64,000 nt of DNA from Burkholderiaceae bacterium (lineage in GTDB: Bacteria > Pseudomonadota > Gammaproteobacteria > Burkholderiales > Burkholderiaceae_E): positions 1-64,000 of the forward strand of contig JAHBZV010000010.1 in NCBI GenBank assembly GCA_019635275.1. The letters are read 5' to 3'. A program made the translations under genes and the position numbers. The notes beneath the pieces were generated by a model that saw nothing but the letters and a program-made list of their open reading frames with translations, did not search any database and was not told where the DNA came from. Of this stretch, positions 49,245-57,468 are shown piece by piece (the stretch's first letter is position 1; every line of letters starts with the position of its first letter).

Positions 49245-49784
49245 TTACTTGACGTACAGCCGCGAGACCATCTTGTGATGGCCGATGCCGCAGAATTCGT
49301 TGCAGACGATCGCGTACTGCCCCGACCGGTTCGGCTGGATCGTCACGACGTGCTGGTAACCGGGCAGCACCTGGATGTTGATGTTCTCGGGCTGCAGCGA
49401 AAAGCCGTGCTGGTAGTCCATCGAGCTCAGGTTCAGGCGGTAGGTCTTGCCCTTCTCGAGCTCGAGGATCGGCCACCAGTCCCACAGGCGGGCGATCAGG
49501 TAGATGTCGCTGCCTGCCGGCGGCGCGACCACGGGAACCTTGTTCTCGCCTTCGGTGCGCACCGTGTACTTGTCGACCATCTCCTGCGTGGCCTTGGCGA
49601 ACAGCTCGGGCTTGACCTTGTAGGTTTCAGGCGAGAGGTTCTGCTTACCGTACACGTGCCAGTACGGCATCATGAAGAACATGATCATGCACCAGACGAA
49701 GGCGATCACGATCCATAGGATCTCGACCCTGTCGACCGGCTGCTTCCACCAGATCCGATGCTGCGGGGGCAGTATCGCGCTCAT
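49245..49784 (-). CDS. CuA-containing subunit II of a heme-copper oxidoreductase
   Basis: Takes electrons from a soluble cytochrome c or cupredoxin and passes them to subunit I. The 179-residue protein has one membrane helix (about residues 22-42, ILWIVIAFVWCMIMFFM) and a periplasmic cupredoxin domain with the complete CuA ligand set: His in DYQHGFSLQ and Cys, Cys, His, Met in VCNEFCGIGHHKM. The short single-helix form is typical of B-type (ba3-like) enzymes. It lies 13 nt before the subunit I start and 21 nt after the small membrane peptide. Confidence 0.93.
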   Translation of the reverse strand: MSAILPPQHRIWWKQPVDRVEILWIVIAFVWCMIMFFMMPYWHVYGKQNLSPETYKVKPELFAKATQEMVDKYTVRTEGENKVPVVAPPAGSDIYLIARLWDWWPILELEKGKTYRLNLSSMDYQHGFSLQPENINIQVLPGYQHVVTIQPNRSGQYAIVCNEFCGIGHHKMVSRLYVK

Positions 49785-49805
49785 CGTCGTTCTCCTCGTG
49801 AACGC

Positions 49806-49985
49806 TTACTTGGCCAGCGGCGTGACGGGGACGGTGGCGATCTCCATCACGCCCCACAGGATGTAGAACACCGTCGGAACCGTGATGCCCAGGAACAGCA
49901 GCAGGAAGGGGTTGTCGAGAATCTGCTGCATGACGGGTACGCGTTCTTCCTTTTGTTCGGCCTGCGATTGAGCTTGGTCAGCCAT
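49806..49985 (-). CDS. 59-aa single-helix subunit at the head of the cluster
   Basis: A 59-residue protein with a charged N-terminus (MADQAQSQAEQKEERVPVMQ) and one membrane helix (FLLLFLGITVPTVFYILWGV). Size, position and charge fit a small accessory subunit such as the IIa-like peptides of B-type heme-copper enzymes. ATG 49985 is preceded by GGGGAG; a longer in-frame reading upstream is not supported. It is the first gene after the FNR-like box on the leftward strand. Confidence 0.8.
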   Translation of the reverse strand: MADQAQSQAEQKEERVPVMQQILDNPFLLLFLGITVPTVFYILWGVMEIATVPVTPLAK

Positions 49986-50056
49986 TGCAGCTCCCCTTCC
50001 CTGTGGAAAAGATTGGTAACGCCGGCCATCATGGTTGGCCCCGACGTACGCCCGCA

Positions 50057-50070
50057 TTGACTCGCATCAA
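50057..50070. promoter_or_regulatory. FNR/Anr/Dnr-type box between the divergent respiratory operons
   Basis: TTGACTCGCATCAA matches the TTGAT-N4-ATCAA consensus with one mismatch. It lies in the 257-nt gap between the leftward heme-copper operon and the rightward cytochrome b fusion. A CATGAT -10-like hexamer on the minus strand (50028-50033) would place the box near -41.5, a class II activation position, for the leftward operon. Confidence 0.6.
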
Positions 50071-50242
50071 AGGTTGCCGAGTTGTCGCAACGCAACAGGC
50101 CAAATAGATACAGCGCGTCTCCATGTTCTTGCAAGGGCCGGACGTTCCGGCTAGCTTCCCGTTGATTTGCGCGCCCCGCGGTACTCGCCGCCCGAAACGC
50201 GCGCTGCGCCGTTTCCGCGGCGCAGCGTGACGGAGAGATTCG

Positions 50243-52159
50243 TTGCTCAAGAGACTCCAGGCCCTGCTGCAGTGGTTCTTCCTCCGGATGGAAGCCGTCG
50301 GCAACCGGGTGTTCGGCGACCGGCTCAATCCGATGTACTACCTGGGGGCGACCAGTTACTGGATGTTCTGGATCGTGGTCGCCAGCGGCCTGTACGTGTA
50401 CGCGTTCTACGAGACCGGCATCGACAAGACCTACGCGTCGATGGAGTCGATCACCCACGGGCAGTGGTTCGCGGGGGGCATCCTGCGCAGCGTGCACCGC
50501 TACGCCTCCGACGCGATGGTGCTCACGATGCTGCTGCACATGGCGCGGCACTTCGCCTTCGACCGATACCGGGGGTTTCGCGCGTTCTCGTGGGTCACCG
50601 GCGTGATCGTGCTGTGGCTCGTCTACGCGTCCGGGGTCAACGGCTTCATGCTGCCCTGGGACAAGCTCGCGCAGTTCGTCGTCATCGGCACGACCGAGTG
50701 GCTCGATGCGCTGCCGGTGTTCCGCGGCATCCTGACGCGCAACTTCATCACGCCCGAGGCGATCACCGACCGCCTGTTCTCGCTGCTGTCGTTCCTGCAC
50801 ATCGGCATCCCGCTGGTCGTGATGCTGGCGTTGTGGATCCACACGCAGCGCGTGCCGCGGGCCTCGCAGATGCCGCCGCGCCGCCTCGCCTACGGGCTGG
50901 TCGGCATGCTGCTCGTGCTCGCGCTGGTCAAGCCGGTGGTGAGCCAGGCGCCGGCCGATTTCGGCACGGTGCCGGCGCGACTGGACTTCGACTGGTTCTA
51001 CCTGACGGTCTTTCCGCTGATCTACTCTTGGGACCCGCTGAAGTTGTGGCTCGCCGTCGGGGGAGCCACGTTGTTGCTGATGGCGATGCCCTGGCTGCCT
51101 CCCGCGCGCAGTGGGCGGGGCAAGGCCTACCACCTCGTCGCGCACCCCGGGCGCCAGGGTGCGCCGGTGCGCGCGGGCGAAACCCTGCTCGACGCCGGGC
51201 TGCGCGCCGGCATCGCGCTGCCCTACGAGTGCCGCTCCGGCGGTTGCGGGGTGTGCAAGGCGACGATGATCGGTGGCGAAGTCGAGATGTCGGGCTACCA
51301 GCCGAGTGCGCTGTCCGAGGACGAGCGCCGCGCGGGCCGCATCCTGCTGTGCTGCGCGCGCGCGCTGTCCGACGTCGAGTTCGAGTACGAGGAGAACGCC
51401 GCCGCGCGCGGCACGCAGGTCGACACTTACGAGGCGCGCGTCGAGCGGCTCGACCGGCTGGCGCACGACGTGATGCTGGTCGCGCTGCGCCTGCCCGAAG
51501 GCCGGAGCATCGCCTTCGAGGCCGGGCAGTACCTGAACGTCGTGCTCGAGGACGGCTCGCGCCGCAGCTACTCGTTCACCACGCCCTCCGGGGCCACCGA
51601 CCTCGTCGAGCTGCACGTGCGCCTGATGCCCGGCGGCCGCTTCACGACCCGCGTGTTCGAGTCGATGAAGGTCGGCGACCCGATCACGTTCGAAGGGCCG
51701 GTCGGCTCGTTCGTGCTGCATGAGCCCAGCGACAAGCCGCTGATCTTCGTCGCCGGGGCGACCGGCTTCGCGCCGGTCAAGAGCCTGCTCGAACAGGCGT
51801 TCCGGATGGGCATCGAGCGGCCACTCTATCTGTACTGGGGCGTGCGCCGGCTGCGCGACCTGTACCTGACCGACCTGCCGCGGCAGTGGGAGCGCGAGCA
51901 CCCGAACTTCCACTTCGTGCCGGTGCTCTCCGAGCCGGCGCCCGAAGACGGCTGGAGCGGCCGCACCGGGCTCGTCCACGAGGCGATCCTCGCCGACTTC
52001 CCCGACCTGTCCGGATTCTCGGTCTATGCCTGCGGTTCGGTGCGCATGGTCGAGGCGGCGCGGCCGGCGTTCGTCTCGCAGGGCCTGCACGAGGACGCCT
52101 GCTACTCCGACGCGTTCACGCCGGCAGCGGGCGCGGCACCGGCTGCGGCGCGGCCATAG
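50243..52159 (+). CDS. cytochrome b / [2Fe-2S] ferredoxin / FAD-NAD(P) reductase fusion
   Basis: A 638-residue three-part redox protein. Residues 1-285 are a cytochrome b-like membrane domain with His85 (RSVHRYASD), His99, His186 and His200, clearly related to the b domain of the leftward fusion. Residues 295-385 are a plant-type [2Fe-2S] ferredoxin (Cys330, 335, 338, 370; CRSGGCGVCK). The rest is a ferredoxin-NADP reductase-type module with RRSYSFTTP (FAD), GATGFAPVKSLL (NAD(P)) and VYACGSVRMVEAA. It should pass electrons from NAD(P)H to heme b, or the reverse. The start is TTG 50243 with a GGAGAG site 8 nt upstream. It is divergent from the heme-copper operon. Confidence 0.88.
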   Translation: MLKRLQALLQWFFLRMEAVGNRVFGDRLNPMYYLGATSYWMFWIVVASGLYVYAFYETGIDKTYASMESITHGQWFAGGILRSVHRYASDAMVLTMLLHMARHFAFDRYRGFRAFSWVTGVIVLWLVYASGVNGFMLPWDKLAQFVVIGTTEWLDALPVFRGILTRNFITPEAITDRLFSLLSFLHIGIPLVVMLALWIHTQRVPRASQMPPRRLAYGLVGMLLVLALVKPVVSQAPADFGTVPARLDFDWFYLTVFPLIYSWDPLKLWLAVGGATLLLMAMPWLPPARSGRGKAYHLVAHPGRQGAPVRAGETLLDAGLRAGIALPYECRSGGCGVCKATMIGGEVEMSGYQPSALSEDERRAGRILLCCARALSDVEFEYEENAAARGTQVDTYEARVERLDRLAHDVMLVALRLPEGRSIAFEAGQYLNVVLEDGSRRSYSFTTPSGATDLVELHVRLMPGGRFTTRVFESMKVGDPITFEGPVGSFVLHEPSDKPLIFVAGATGFAPVKSLLEQAFRMGIERPLYLYWGVRRLRDLYLTDLPRQWEREHPNFHFVPVLSEPAPEDGWSGRTGLVHEAILADFPDLSGFSVYACGSVRMVEAARPAFVSQGLHEDACYSDAFTPAAGAAPAAARP

Positions 52160-52187
52160 CCCGCGCCCTCGTTCCGAAAGTCGGCCG

Positions 52188-53384
52188 ATGTCCGCCGCCG
52201 GCCCGTCGATGCGCCATCCGGTCGAGGCGCCCGCGAATCCGGCGAAGCGCCGCGCGCGCGGGCCGCTGGGGAGCGTCGGCGTCGCACGCTTCATGCGCGA
52301 CTACTGGCAGCGCCGGCCGCTGCTGGTGCGACAGGCATTTCCTGCGCTGCAGGCGCCGCTGGACCCCGACGCGCTGGTTGCGCTCGCTGCTCGTGACGAT
52401 GTCGAGTCGCGCCTCGTGAGCGCCTTCGGCGGACGCTGGCGACTTCGTCACGGCCCCTTCGAAGCGGGCGACGTGCCGAGCCTGCGCAGGCGGCGCTGGA
52501 CGCTGCTGGTGCAGGGCGTCGACCTGCACGACGAGCGCGCGCACGCGCTGCTCGAGCGCTTTCGCTTCGTGCCCGATGCGCGGCTCGACGACCTGATGAT
52601 CAGCCTCGCCTCCGACGCCGGCGGCGTCGGCCCTCACGTCGATTCATACGACGTGTTCCTCGTTCAGGCCTGGGGGCAACGACGCTGGCGAATCGGCTGG
52701 CCGGCGTCGCGCGAGCTCGTCGCCGGACTGCCGCTGAAGGTGCTGGCCCGCTTCGAGCCGCAGCACGAATTCGTGCTCGAACCCGGCGACATGCTGTACC
52801 TGCCGCCGGGATGGGCCCACGACGGAATCGCCGAGGGCCCTTGCATGACCTGCTCGATCGGCTTTCGTGCGCCCTCGCGCCACGAGTTCCTGTCGGCGTT
52901 TCTCGCCGACGCGGCCGAATCGCCGGCGGGCCCCGATCCGCGCTTCGGCGACGCCGGCCGCCGCCCCGTATCCCGGCCGGCGCAGGTGCCCGAAGACCTG
53001 CGCAGGCAACTCGCGCGCTGGGCGCACGGCTGGCGCCCCGGCTCCGCGAGGCTCGACGACTTCATCGGCCGCTTCCTCACCGAACCGAAGCCGCAGGTGT
53101 GGTTCGAGCGCGCGCCGGCGATGAACGCGACACGGTTCGCCGCGCGGGCGGCGCGGGTCGGGCTCGAGCTCGACCGGCGCACCCGGATCGCGTATCGGCG
53201 CCAGCAGGTGTTCGTCAACGGCGAACGGTTCGACGCCACCGGGGCCAACGCCTGGCTACGGGCGTTAGCGGATCGTCGGCGTCTCGATCCGGCGAACACC
53301 GCGCGCGCACTCGCCGAACCCCGGTGCGCCGCGCTGTTGCTCGAATGGCACGAAGCAGGCTGGCTGCACCTGTCGGAATTCTGA
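52188..53384 (+). CDS. JmjC-like cupin 2-oxoglutarate oxygenase, ribosomal RoxA/YcfD type
   Basis: Homologues hydroxylate an arginine of ribosomal protein L16 using Fe(II) and 2-oxoglutarate. The 398-residue protein has the Fe motif HVDSYDVFLVQAWGQRRW (His and Asp) and the distal His in PPGWAHDGIA, with EPGDMLYLPPG before it. The N-terminal FMRDYWQRRPLLVRQAF is diagnostic of the group. ATG 52188 is selected for family length. It follows the cytochrome b fusion by 28 nt but functionally belongs to translation, so the pairing may be incidental. Confidence 0.92.
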   Translation: MSAAGPSMRHPVEAPANPAKRRARGPLGSVGVARFMRDYWQRRPLLVRQAFPALQAPLDPDALVALAARDDVESRLVSAFGGRWRLRHGPFEAGDVPSLRRRRWTLLVQGVDLHDERAHALLERFRFVPDARLDDLMISLASDAGGVGPHVDSYDVFLVQAWGQRRWRIGWPASRELVAGLPLKVLARFEPQHEFVLEPGDMLYLPPGWAHDGIAEGPCMTCSIGFRAPSRHEFLSAFLADAAESPAGPDPRFGDAGRRPVSRPAQVPEDLRRQLARWAHGWRPGSARLDDFIGRFLTEPKPQVWFERAPAMNATRFAARAARVGLELDRRTRIAYRRQQVFVNGERFDATGANAWLRALADRRRLDPANTARALAEPRCAALLLEWHEAGWLHLSEF

Positions 53385-53400
53385 GCTCTTGCCATAAGTT

Positions 53401-53409
53401 TGCTAGAAT
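53401..53409 (+). promoter_or_regulatory. extended -10 promoter for the Ala/Lys-rich lipoprotein
   Basis: TGCTAGAAT (53401-53409) is an extended -10 (TGn + TAGAAT). It gives a leader of about 140 nt before the ATG at 53557. No strong -35 is visible. The core resembles the element before the TPR gene at 21071. Confidence 0.5.
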
Positions 53410-53556
53410 TCGCGGCTCGACCGGCTCGAAAATGAGGGTTAATACCTAAGGGTTTGACCCGAAACCGACCCGCAACGTCGCGCCAGCGGCGGCAGCGGGT
53501 CGCCAGCCGGCGAAGCTCGACCCCTCCACGATTTCCTCCCAGGACCAGAACCCATC

Positions 53557-53928
53557 ATGAAGAAGTCGCTCCTCCTCGCCTCGCTGATCGTCGTCACTCT
53601 GGCCGCCTGCGGCAAGAAGGAAGAGGCGCCGGCGCCCGCCCCGGCTCCGGCCACCACCGCCCCGGCCCCGGCTCCCGCCGAGGCTGCCAAGGAAGCCGCT
53701 GGCGCTGCGGTCGATGCCGCCAAGGAATCCGCCGAGAAGGCCGGTGAAGCCGTGAAGGAAGGCGCCACGGCTGCGGCCGACGCCACCAAGGAAATGGCCA
53801 AGGATGCAGTCCAGGCCACCAAGGACGCCGCCGGCGCGACCGTCGACGCCGCCAAGGAAGCCGCCGACAAGGCTGCCGCGGCCGCCAAGGAAGCCGCCGA
53901 CAAGGCTGCCGAAGCCGCCAAGAAGTAA
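53557..53928 (+). CDS. Ala/Lys-rich amphipathic lipoprotein with LEA-like repeats
   Basis: A 123-residue protein with a lipobox (LAAC, Cys18), an Ala/Pro linker (about residues 25-42), then a helical region built from imperfect 11-residue units such as AAGAAVDAAKE and AAGATVDAAKE, and a tail AKEAADKAAEAAKK. The pattern of Ala with evenly spaced Lys and Glu resembles late-embryogenesis-abundant-like repeats or E. coli Lpp/OsmY-type accessory helices, but I do not identify a family. It has its own promoter and a perfect terminator 80 nt downstream, suggesting strong, separate expression. Confidence 0.85.
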   Translation: MKKSLLLASLIVVTLAACGKKEEAPAPAPAPATTAPAPAPAEAAKEAAGAAVDAAKESAEKAGEAVKEGATAAADATKEMAKDAVQATKDAAGATVDAAKEAADKAAAAAKEAADKAAEAAKK

Positions 53929-54006
53929 TCCGGGCGACTCATCCGTCGCGCGGGGCGACCGGCGCAAGCCGGCCGCCGGGCACCGGCGATCGCGCCCGGT
54001 GCCGTC

Positions 54007-54037
54007 GAAACCGGCCCTCGCGGCCGGTTTCTTTTTT
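54007..54037. terminator. rho-independent terminator, bidirectional
   Basis: GAAACCGGCC / GGCCGGTTTC (10-bp perfect stem, CTCGC loop) at 54007-54031 followed by six T. On the minus strand the mirror A tract before the stem would give a weaker T run, so it may also stop the convergent MBL gene. Confidence 0.92.
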
Positions 54038-54831
54038 CAGACCGCGATCCAGTCGATGCCGCTGTCCTGGTCGGCGACGCGGATCATCGCGTCGGCATCC
54101 GACCGCAGCACCGACGCCAGCGCTTCGCGCGCCAGCTCGGGGCGATTGTTGTGCCGGCTCAGGTGCGCCGCCACCACGGTGTGCAGCCGCGAGCGGTCGA
54201 TCGTCGCCAGGATGCGCGCCGCCTCGCGGTTATCCAGGTGCCCCCAGGGCCCGGCGATGCGGCGCTTGAGCGCCTGCGGATAGCGGGGATTGGCAGCGAG
54301 CAGTTGCTCGTCGTGATTGCACTCGAGCACCAGCGCGTCGAGCCGCGACAGCGCGCGCACGACGTGCGGCGTGCCTTGCCCGAGGTCGGTGAGCACGCCC
54401 AGGCGGCGGCTGCCGTCGTCGACCACGTACTGGACGGGCTCGCGCGCATCGTGCGGCACCGGCACCGGCTCGATCCGCAGGCTCGCGCATTCGAATGCAG
54501 CGTGCGAGTCGAACACGCGCAGCAGCGGCTCGACGTCGTCCAGCGTGGCCAGCATCGCCGCTGCCGCGCGCAACGTGCCGTGCGTCAGGTGCACCGGGAC
54601 GCCATGCGCGCGCGCGAGCCGGAACACGCCGCCGATGTGGTCGGCGTGCTCGTGGGTGACGAGGATGGCATCGAGCCGGTCGGGCTCGCAGCCGGCCGCG
54701 CGCAGCCGGCGCTCGGCCTCGCGTCGCCCGAAACCGCAGTCGACCAGCACCCGCGTCGTGCGGGCGCCGTCGCTGCTCTCGATCAACAGCGCGTTGCCTT
54801 CGCTGCCGCTGCCCAGACTCGCGAAGCGCAC
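54037..54831 (-). CDS. metallo-beta-lactamase fold protein, YycJ/WalJ-like
   Basis: A 264-residue MBL hydrolase with GSGSEGNALLIES at the start, the metal motif THEHADHIGG (about residues 58-67), the later His in VPHDARE, Asp in LTDLGQGTP and His in AAHLSRHNNRPE. This layout matches the YycJ group, proposed DNA or RNA exonucleases of the beta-CASP-less class. The start is GTG 54831; it is 7 nt from the BamC stop, so the two share an operon with dapA. Confidence 0.88.
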   Translation of the reverse strand: MRFASLGSGSEGNALLIESSDGARTTRVLVDCGFGRREAERRLRAAGCEPDRLDAILVTHEHADHIGGVFRLARAHGVPVHLTHGTLRAAAAMLATLDDVEPLLRVFDSHAAFECASLRIEPVPVPHDAREPVQYVVDDGSRRLGVLTDLGQGTPHVVRALSRLDALVLECNHDEQLLAANPRYPQALKRRIAGPWGHLDNREAARILATIDRSRLHTVVAAHLSRHNNRPELAREALASVLRSDADAMIRVADQDSGIDWIAV

Positions 54832-54838
54832 CGCGCCG

Positions 54839-55996
54839 TCACTTCAGCTGCTCGTAGAGCAGCGCGAGGATGCGCCCCACCGTGCGCTGGTCGACGTCGC
54901 CGACCGGCTTGCCGTCGGGGCCGAGCACGTTCACGCGGCTGAGCTCGCCACTGCCCTCGACCCGGATGCGGAACTGCTGGCTGGCGTCGGCACGCGCCTT
55001 CGACGAGCCGAACAGCCGCGCGAAGAAGCCCGGCTTCTCGGCGACGCGGCCGCCCTCGACCTCGGGATCGATGTAGCGCACGAAGTACAGCCCCTGCGTG
55101 CGGTCGCGGTCTTCGACGGTGAAGCCGCCCCGGTCGAGCGCGAGCCCGACGCGACGCCAGGCACGATCGAAGCCCTCGAGGACCTCCAGCGTCTGCGTGG
55201 CGCCGCTGCCGGCCAGCCGCGCGCGCGCCACCGGGCTGGCCGCCGCCGTCGTCGTCGACGCCGCTTCGGTGGGGTTGAACTTGAGCATCAGCCGGCGCAG
55301 GAACTCGGCCTCGAGTTCGGGGTCGCTCGGCCGCGGCTGCCAGGCGGTGTTCTCGCGAGCCGTGTTGGTGTAGACCTCGACCATGCCGCGATGGCTGATG
55401 AAGATCTCGGTCTTGCCGCCGACCGACTCGAGCCGCGTGCGGAACTTGTCGCGCTCGCCGGTGGAATAGAGATTCTGGAACACCCGACCGATCGTCTCGC
55501 GGATGAAGTCCTGCGGAAGCTTCGCGCGGTTCTCGGCCCAGTCGGTCTCCATGATGCCGGTGGCCGGCGACTCGGTCTTCACGACGAAACCGGACTCCTG
55601 CCAGAAATCGCGCAGCACCGGCCAGACCTTATCGGGCGGCTGGTCGACCACCAGCCAGCGCAGCGAGCCGTCGCGCTCGATGTGCGCGCCCGCGACCTTG
55701 GGCAGCACCGGGCTCGAGGCGCCGGACGTCGAGCGCTCGGCCGCGCGGCCGCTCTCGAAGGCCGAGGCCGTGCGCGCGCTGCGATCGGGCACCGTGTACC
55801 GGCCGTCCGCGGCCGGCTTGGTGAGGTCGGGAGGCACGTCGAGCGACGGCCCCTTGGTGGCCGACTTGTACTCGATCTTGCTCGCCTCGTCGATGCGCTC
55901 TCCGAGCGCGCAGGCGGCCAGCACCGCGGAGAGCCCCGCGATGGCGGACAGGCGCAACGCGCGGGCGCGCAGGGTCGGACGGGATGTCGTCGTCAA
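54839..55996 (-). CDS. bamC: outer membrane assembly factor BamC (NlpB)
   Basis: A lipoprotein of the beta-barrel assembly machine. From TTG 55996 it is 385 residues, with a lipobox LAAC (near residue 25), an N-terminal unstructured region ([20 protein letters not shown], which touches BamD in E. coli) and two helix-grip domains (about 110-230 and 270-380; [47 protein letters not shown]). TTG overlaps the dapA stop (TTGA). The dapA-bamC order is conserved in Proteobacteria. Confidence 0.92.
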   Translation of the reverse strand: MTTTSRPTLRARALRLSAIAGLSAVLAACALGERIDEASKIEYKSATKGPSLDVPPDLTKPAADGRYTVPDRSARTASAFESGRAAERSTSGASSPVLPKVAGAHIERDGSLRWLVVDQPPDKVWPVLRDFWQESGFVVKTESPATGIMETDWAENRAKLPQDFIRETIGRVFQNLYSTGERDKFRTRLESVGGKTEIFISHRGMVEVYTNTARENTAWQPRPSDPELEAEFLRRLMLKFNPTEAASTTTAAASPVARARLAGSGATQTLEVLEGFDRAWRRVGLALDRGGFTVEDRDRTQGLYFVRYIDPEVEGGRVAEKPGFFARLFGSSKARADASQQFRIRVEGSGELSRVNVLGPDGKPVGDVDQRTVGRILALLYEQLK

Positions 55997-56871
55997 TTGA
56001 GCACTCCAGAACGCTTCAGCGCCGCGCGCACGAAATCGTGTCGCTCGGGCGAGAGCGGCGTCAACGGCAGCCGGATGCCGGGACGGATACGGCCCATCTC
56101 GGCCAGCGCCCACTTGACCGGAATCGGATTGGCTTCGACGTACAGGTCGGTGTGCAGCGGAAGGATCCGGCGATTGATCGCCAGCGCCTGCGCCCAGTCG
56201 CCGGCCAGCGCCCGCGCGCACATCTGCGCCATCGGGCCGGGCGCGAGGTTGGCGGTGACCGAGATCACGCCGTGGGCGCCCATCGCCATCAGCGCCAGCG
56301 CCGAATCGTCGTTGCCGCTGTACACGGCGAAGCCGGCCGGCGCCTGCGCGAGCAGCACCGAGCCGCGGCCGACGTCACCGCACGCGTCCTTCAGGCCGAC
56401 GATGCCCGGCACCTGCGCCAGGCGCAGCACGGTCGAGTTGGACAGGTCGGCGACGGTGCGCGAAGGCACGTTGTAGAGCAGGACCGGCAGGTCGACCGCT
56501 TCGGCCACCGCCCGGAAGTGCCGGTACAGCCCTTCCTGCGTCGGCTTGTTGTAGTAGGGGACCACCTGCAGCGTCGAGTGCGCCCCGGCCTTGCGTGCGA
56601 ACTCGGTCAGCTCGATCGCCTCGCGCGTGGAGTTGCCGCCGGTGCCGGCGATGATCGGCAGGCGCCCGGCGGCGTGCTCGACCGCCACGCGGATCAGCGT
56701 CGCGTGCTCTTCGACGTCGACGGTCGGCGACTCGCCGGTCGTGCCGACCGCGACGATCGCTGCCGTGCCTTCCTCGATGTGCCAGTCGATCAGCCGGCGG
56801 TAGCTCTCGAGATCGAGGCTGCCGTCTTCGTGCATCGGACTGACGATCGCGACAATGCTGCCCTGGATCAT
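55993..56871 (-). CDS. dapA: 4-hydroxy-tetrahydrodipicolinate synthase
   Basis: Condenses pyruvate with aspartate semialdehyde in lysine and diaminopimelate synthesis. The 292-residue protein starts [20 protein letters not shown], has [14 protein letters not shown] (about residues 43-56), the substrate Tyr in [14 protein letters not shown] (about 132-145) and the Schiff-base Lys in VGLKDACGD (about Lys161). All catalytic positions look intact. It has its own -10 (TAGAAT) just upstream. Confidence 0.97.
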   Translation of the reverse strand: MIQGSIVAIVSPMHEDGSLDLESYRRLIDWHIEEGTAAIVAVGTTGESPTVDVEEHATLIRVAVEHAAGRLPIIAGTGGNSTREAIELTEFARKAGAHSTLQVVPYYNKPTQEGLYRHFRAVAEAVDLPVLLYNVPSRTVADLSNSTVLRLAQVPGIVGLKDACGDVGRGSVLLAQAPAGFAVYSGNDDSALALMAMGAHGVISVTANLAPGPMAQMCARALAGDWAQALAINRRILPLHTDLYVEANPIPVKWALAEMGRIRPGIRLPLTPLSPERHDFVRAALKRSGVLN

Positions 56872-56895
56872 GGCGGGTCGATCGCAAAAATCCGC

Positions 56896-56901
56896 ATTCT
56901 A
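56896..56901 (-). promoter_or_regulatory. -10 element for the dapA-bamC operon
   Basis: On the minus strand TAGAAT at 56901-56896 precedes the dapA ATG by about 25 nt and resembles the -10 sequences at 21071 and 53404. It overlaps the stop codon region of the upstream methyltransferase gene. Confidence 0.45.
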
Positions 56902-57468
56902 TCCGAGCGGGCGCAGTGCCTCGGGTCCGGCCGCGCGAACCGCGCAGACGCGCTGCACGACTGCCGGGCGCGGCCGCTCGAGCAGCCCGTGCTCGTAGGC
57001 CAGCACCCGCAGCCCCGCGCTGCGGCAGCGCTCCAGCAGCTCGCCCGGCGCGAGCAGGAACGCCGGATTCGACGGCTTGCCGTAGCGCTCGTTGCCCCGT
57101 GCGAAGGTCTCGTAGACCAGCAACCCGCCGGGCGCCACCAGCGCGGCCAGCAGCGCGAATCGGGGGCGAAAGAGGTAGTTCGTCACGACGACCGCGTCGA
57201 AGCGCTCGCGCCCGAACGGCCACTCGCCCCCCTCGAGGTCGGCCGCGCGCGTCGCGATGCCCTCCCCGATCCCGGCCAGCGCGCCGGCGTCGCGGTCGAT
57301 GGCGGTGGCGCGCAGCCCGAGGCGATGCGCCTCGCGCGCGTGGCGTCCCGATCCCGCCGCGAAGTCGAGCACGCTCGCCCCCTCGGGCAGGGTCTCGAGC
57401 CATCGCCGGACCCAGGACGACGGCGGCAAGGGCGTGAAGGCGGGCGGGGTTGCGGTCAGGGTGGACAT
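56899..57468 (-). CDS. class I SAM-dependent methyltransferase, TehB-like
   Basis: A 189-residue methyltransferase. SAM motif I is SVLDFAAGSGRHA (about residues 32-44), then ATAIDRDAGAL (motif II) and FDAVVVTNYLFRP (motif IV). The size and the final YETFARGNERYGKPSNP resemble TehB/tellurite-resistance type enzymes. Substrate unknown. It is 27 nt upstream of dapA and may share its transcript. The ATG end overlaps the GTG start of the divergent GGDEF/EAL gene by 8 nt. Confidence 0.88.
   Translation of the reverse strand: MSTLTATPPAFTPLPPSSWVRRWLETLPEGASVLDFAAGSGRHAREAHRLGLRATAIDRDAGALAGIGEGIATRAADLEGGEWPFGRERFDAVVVTNYLFRPRFALLAALVAPGGLLVYETFARGNERYGKPSNPAFLLAPGELLERCRSAGLRVLAYEHGLLERPRPAVVQRVCAVRAAGPEALRPLG

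Noticed and set aside
46460-49252. Long plus-strand open frame over ctaB and subunit I
   Set aside because: Its translation is dominated by Arg, Gln, Asp and His, an antisense shadow of membrane proteins.
50137-50151. GCCGGA/TCCGGC hairpin before the rightward cytochrome b fusion
   Set aside because: Six-base stem with no T tract and inside a leader; it is too short to call a terminator or riboswitch.
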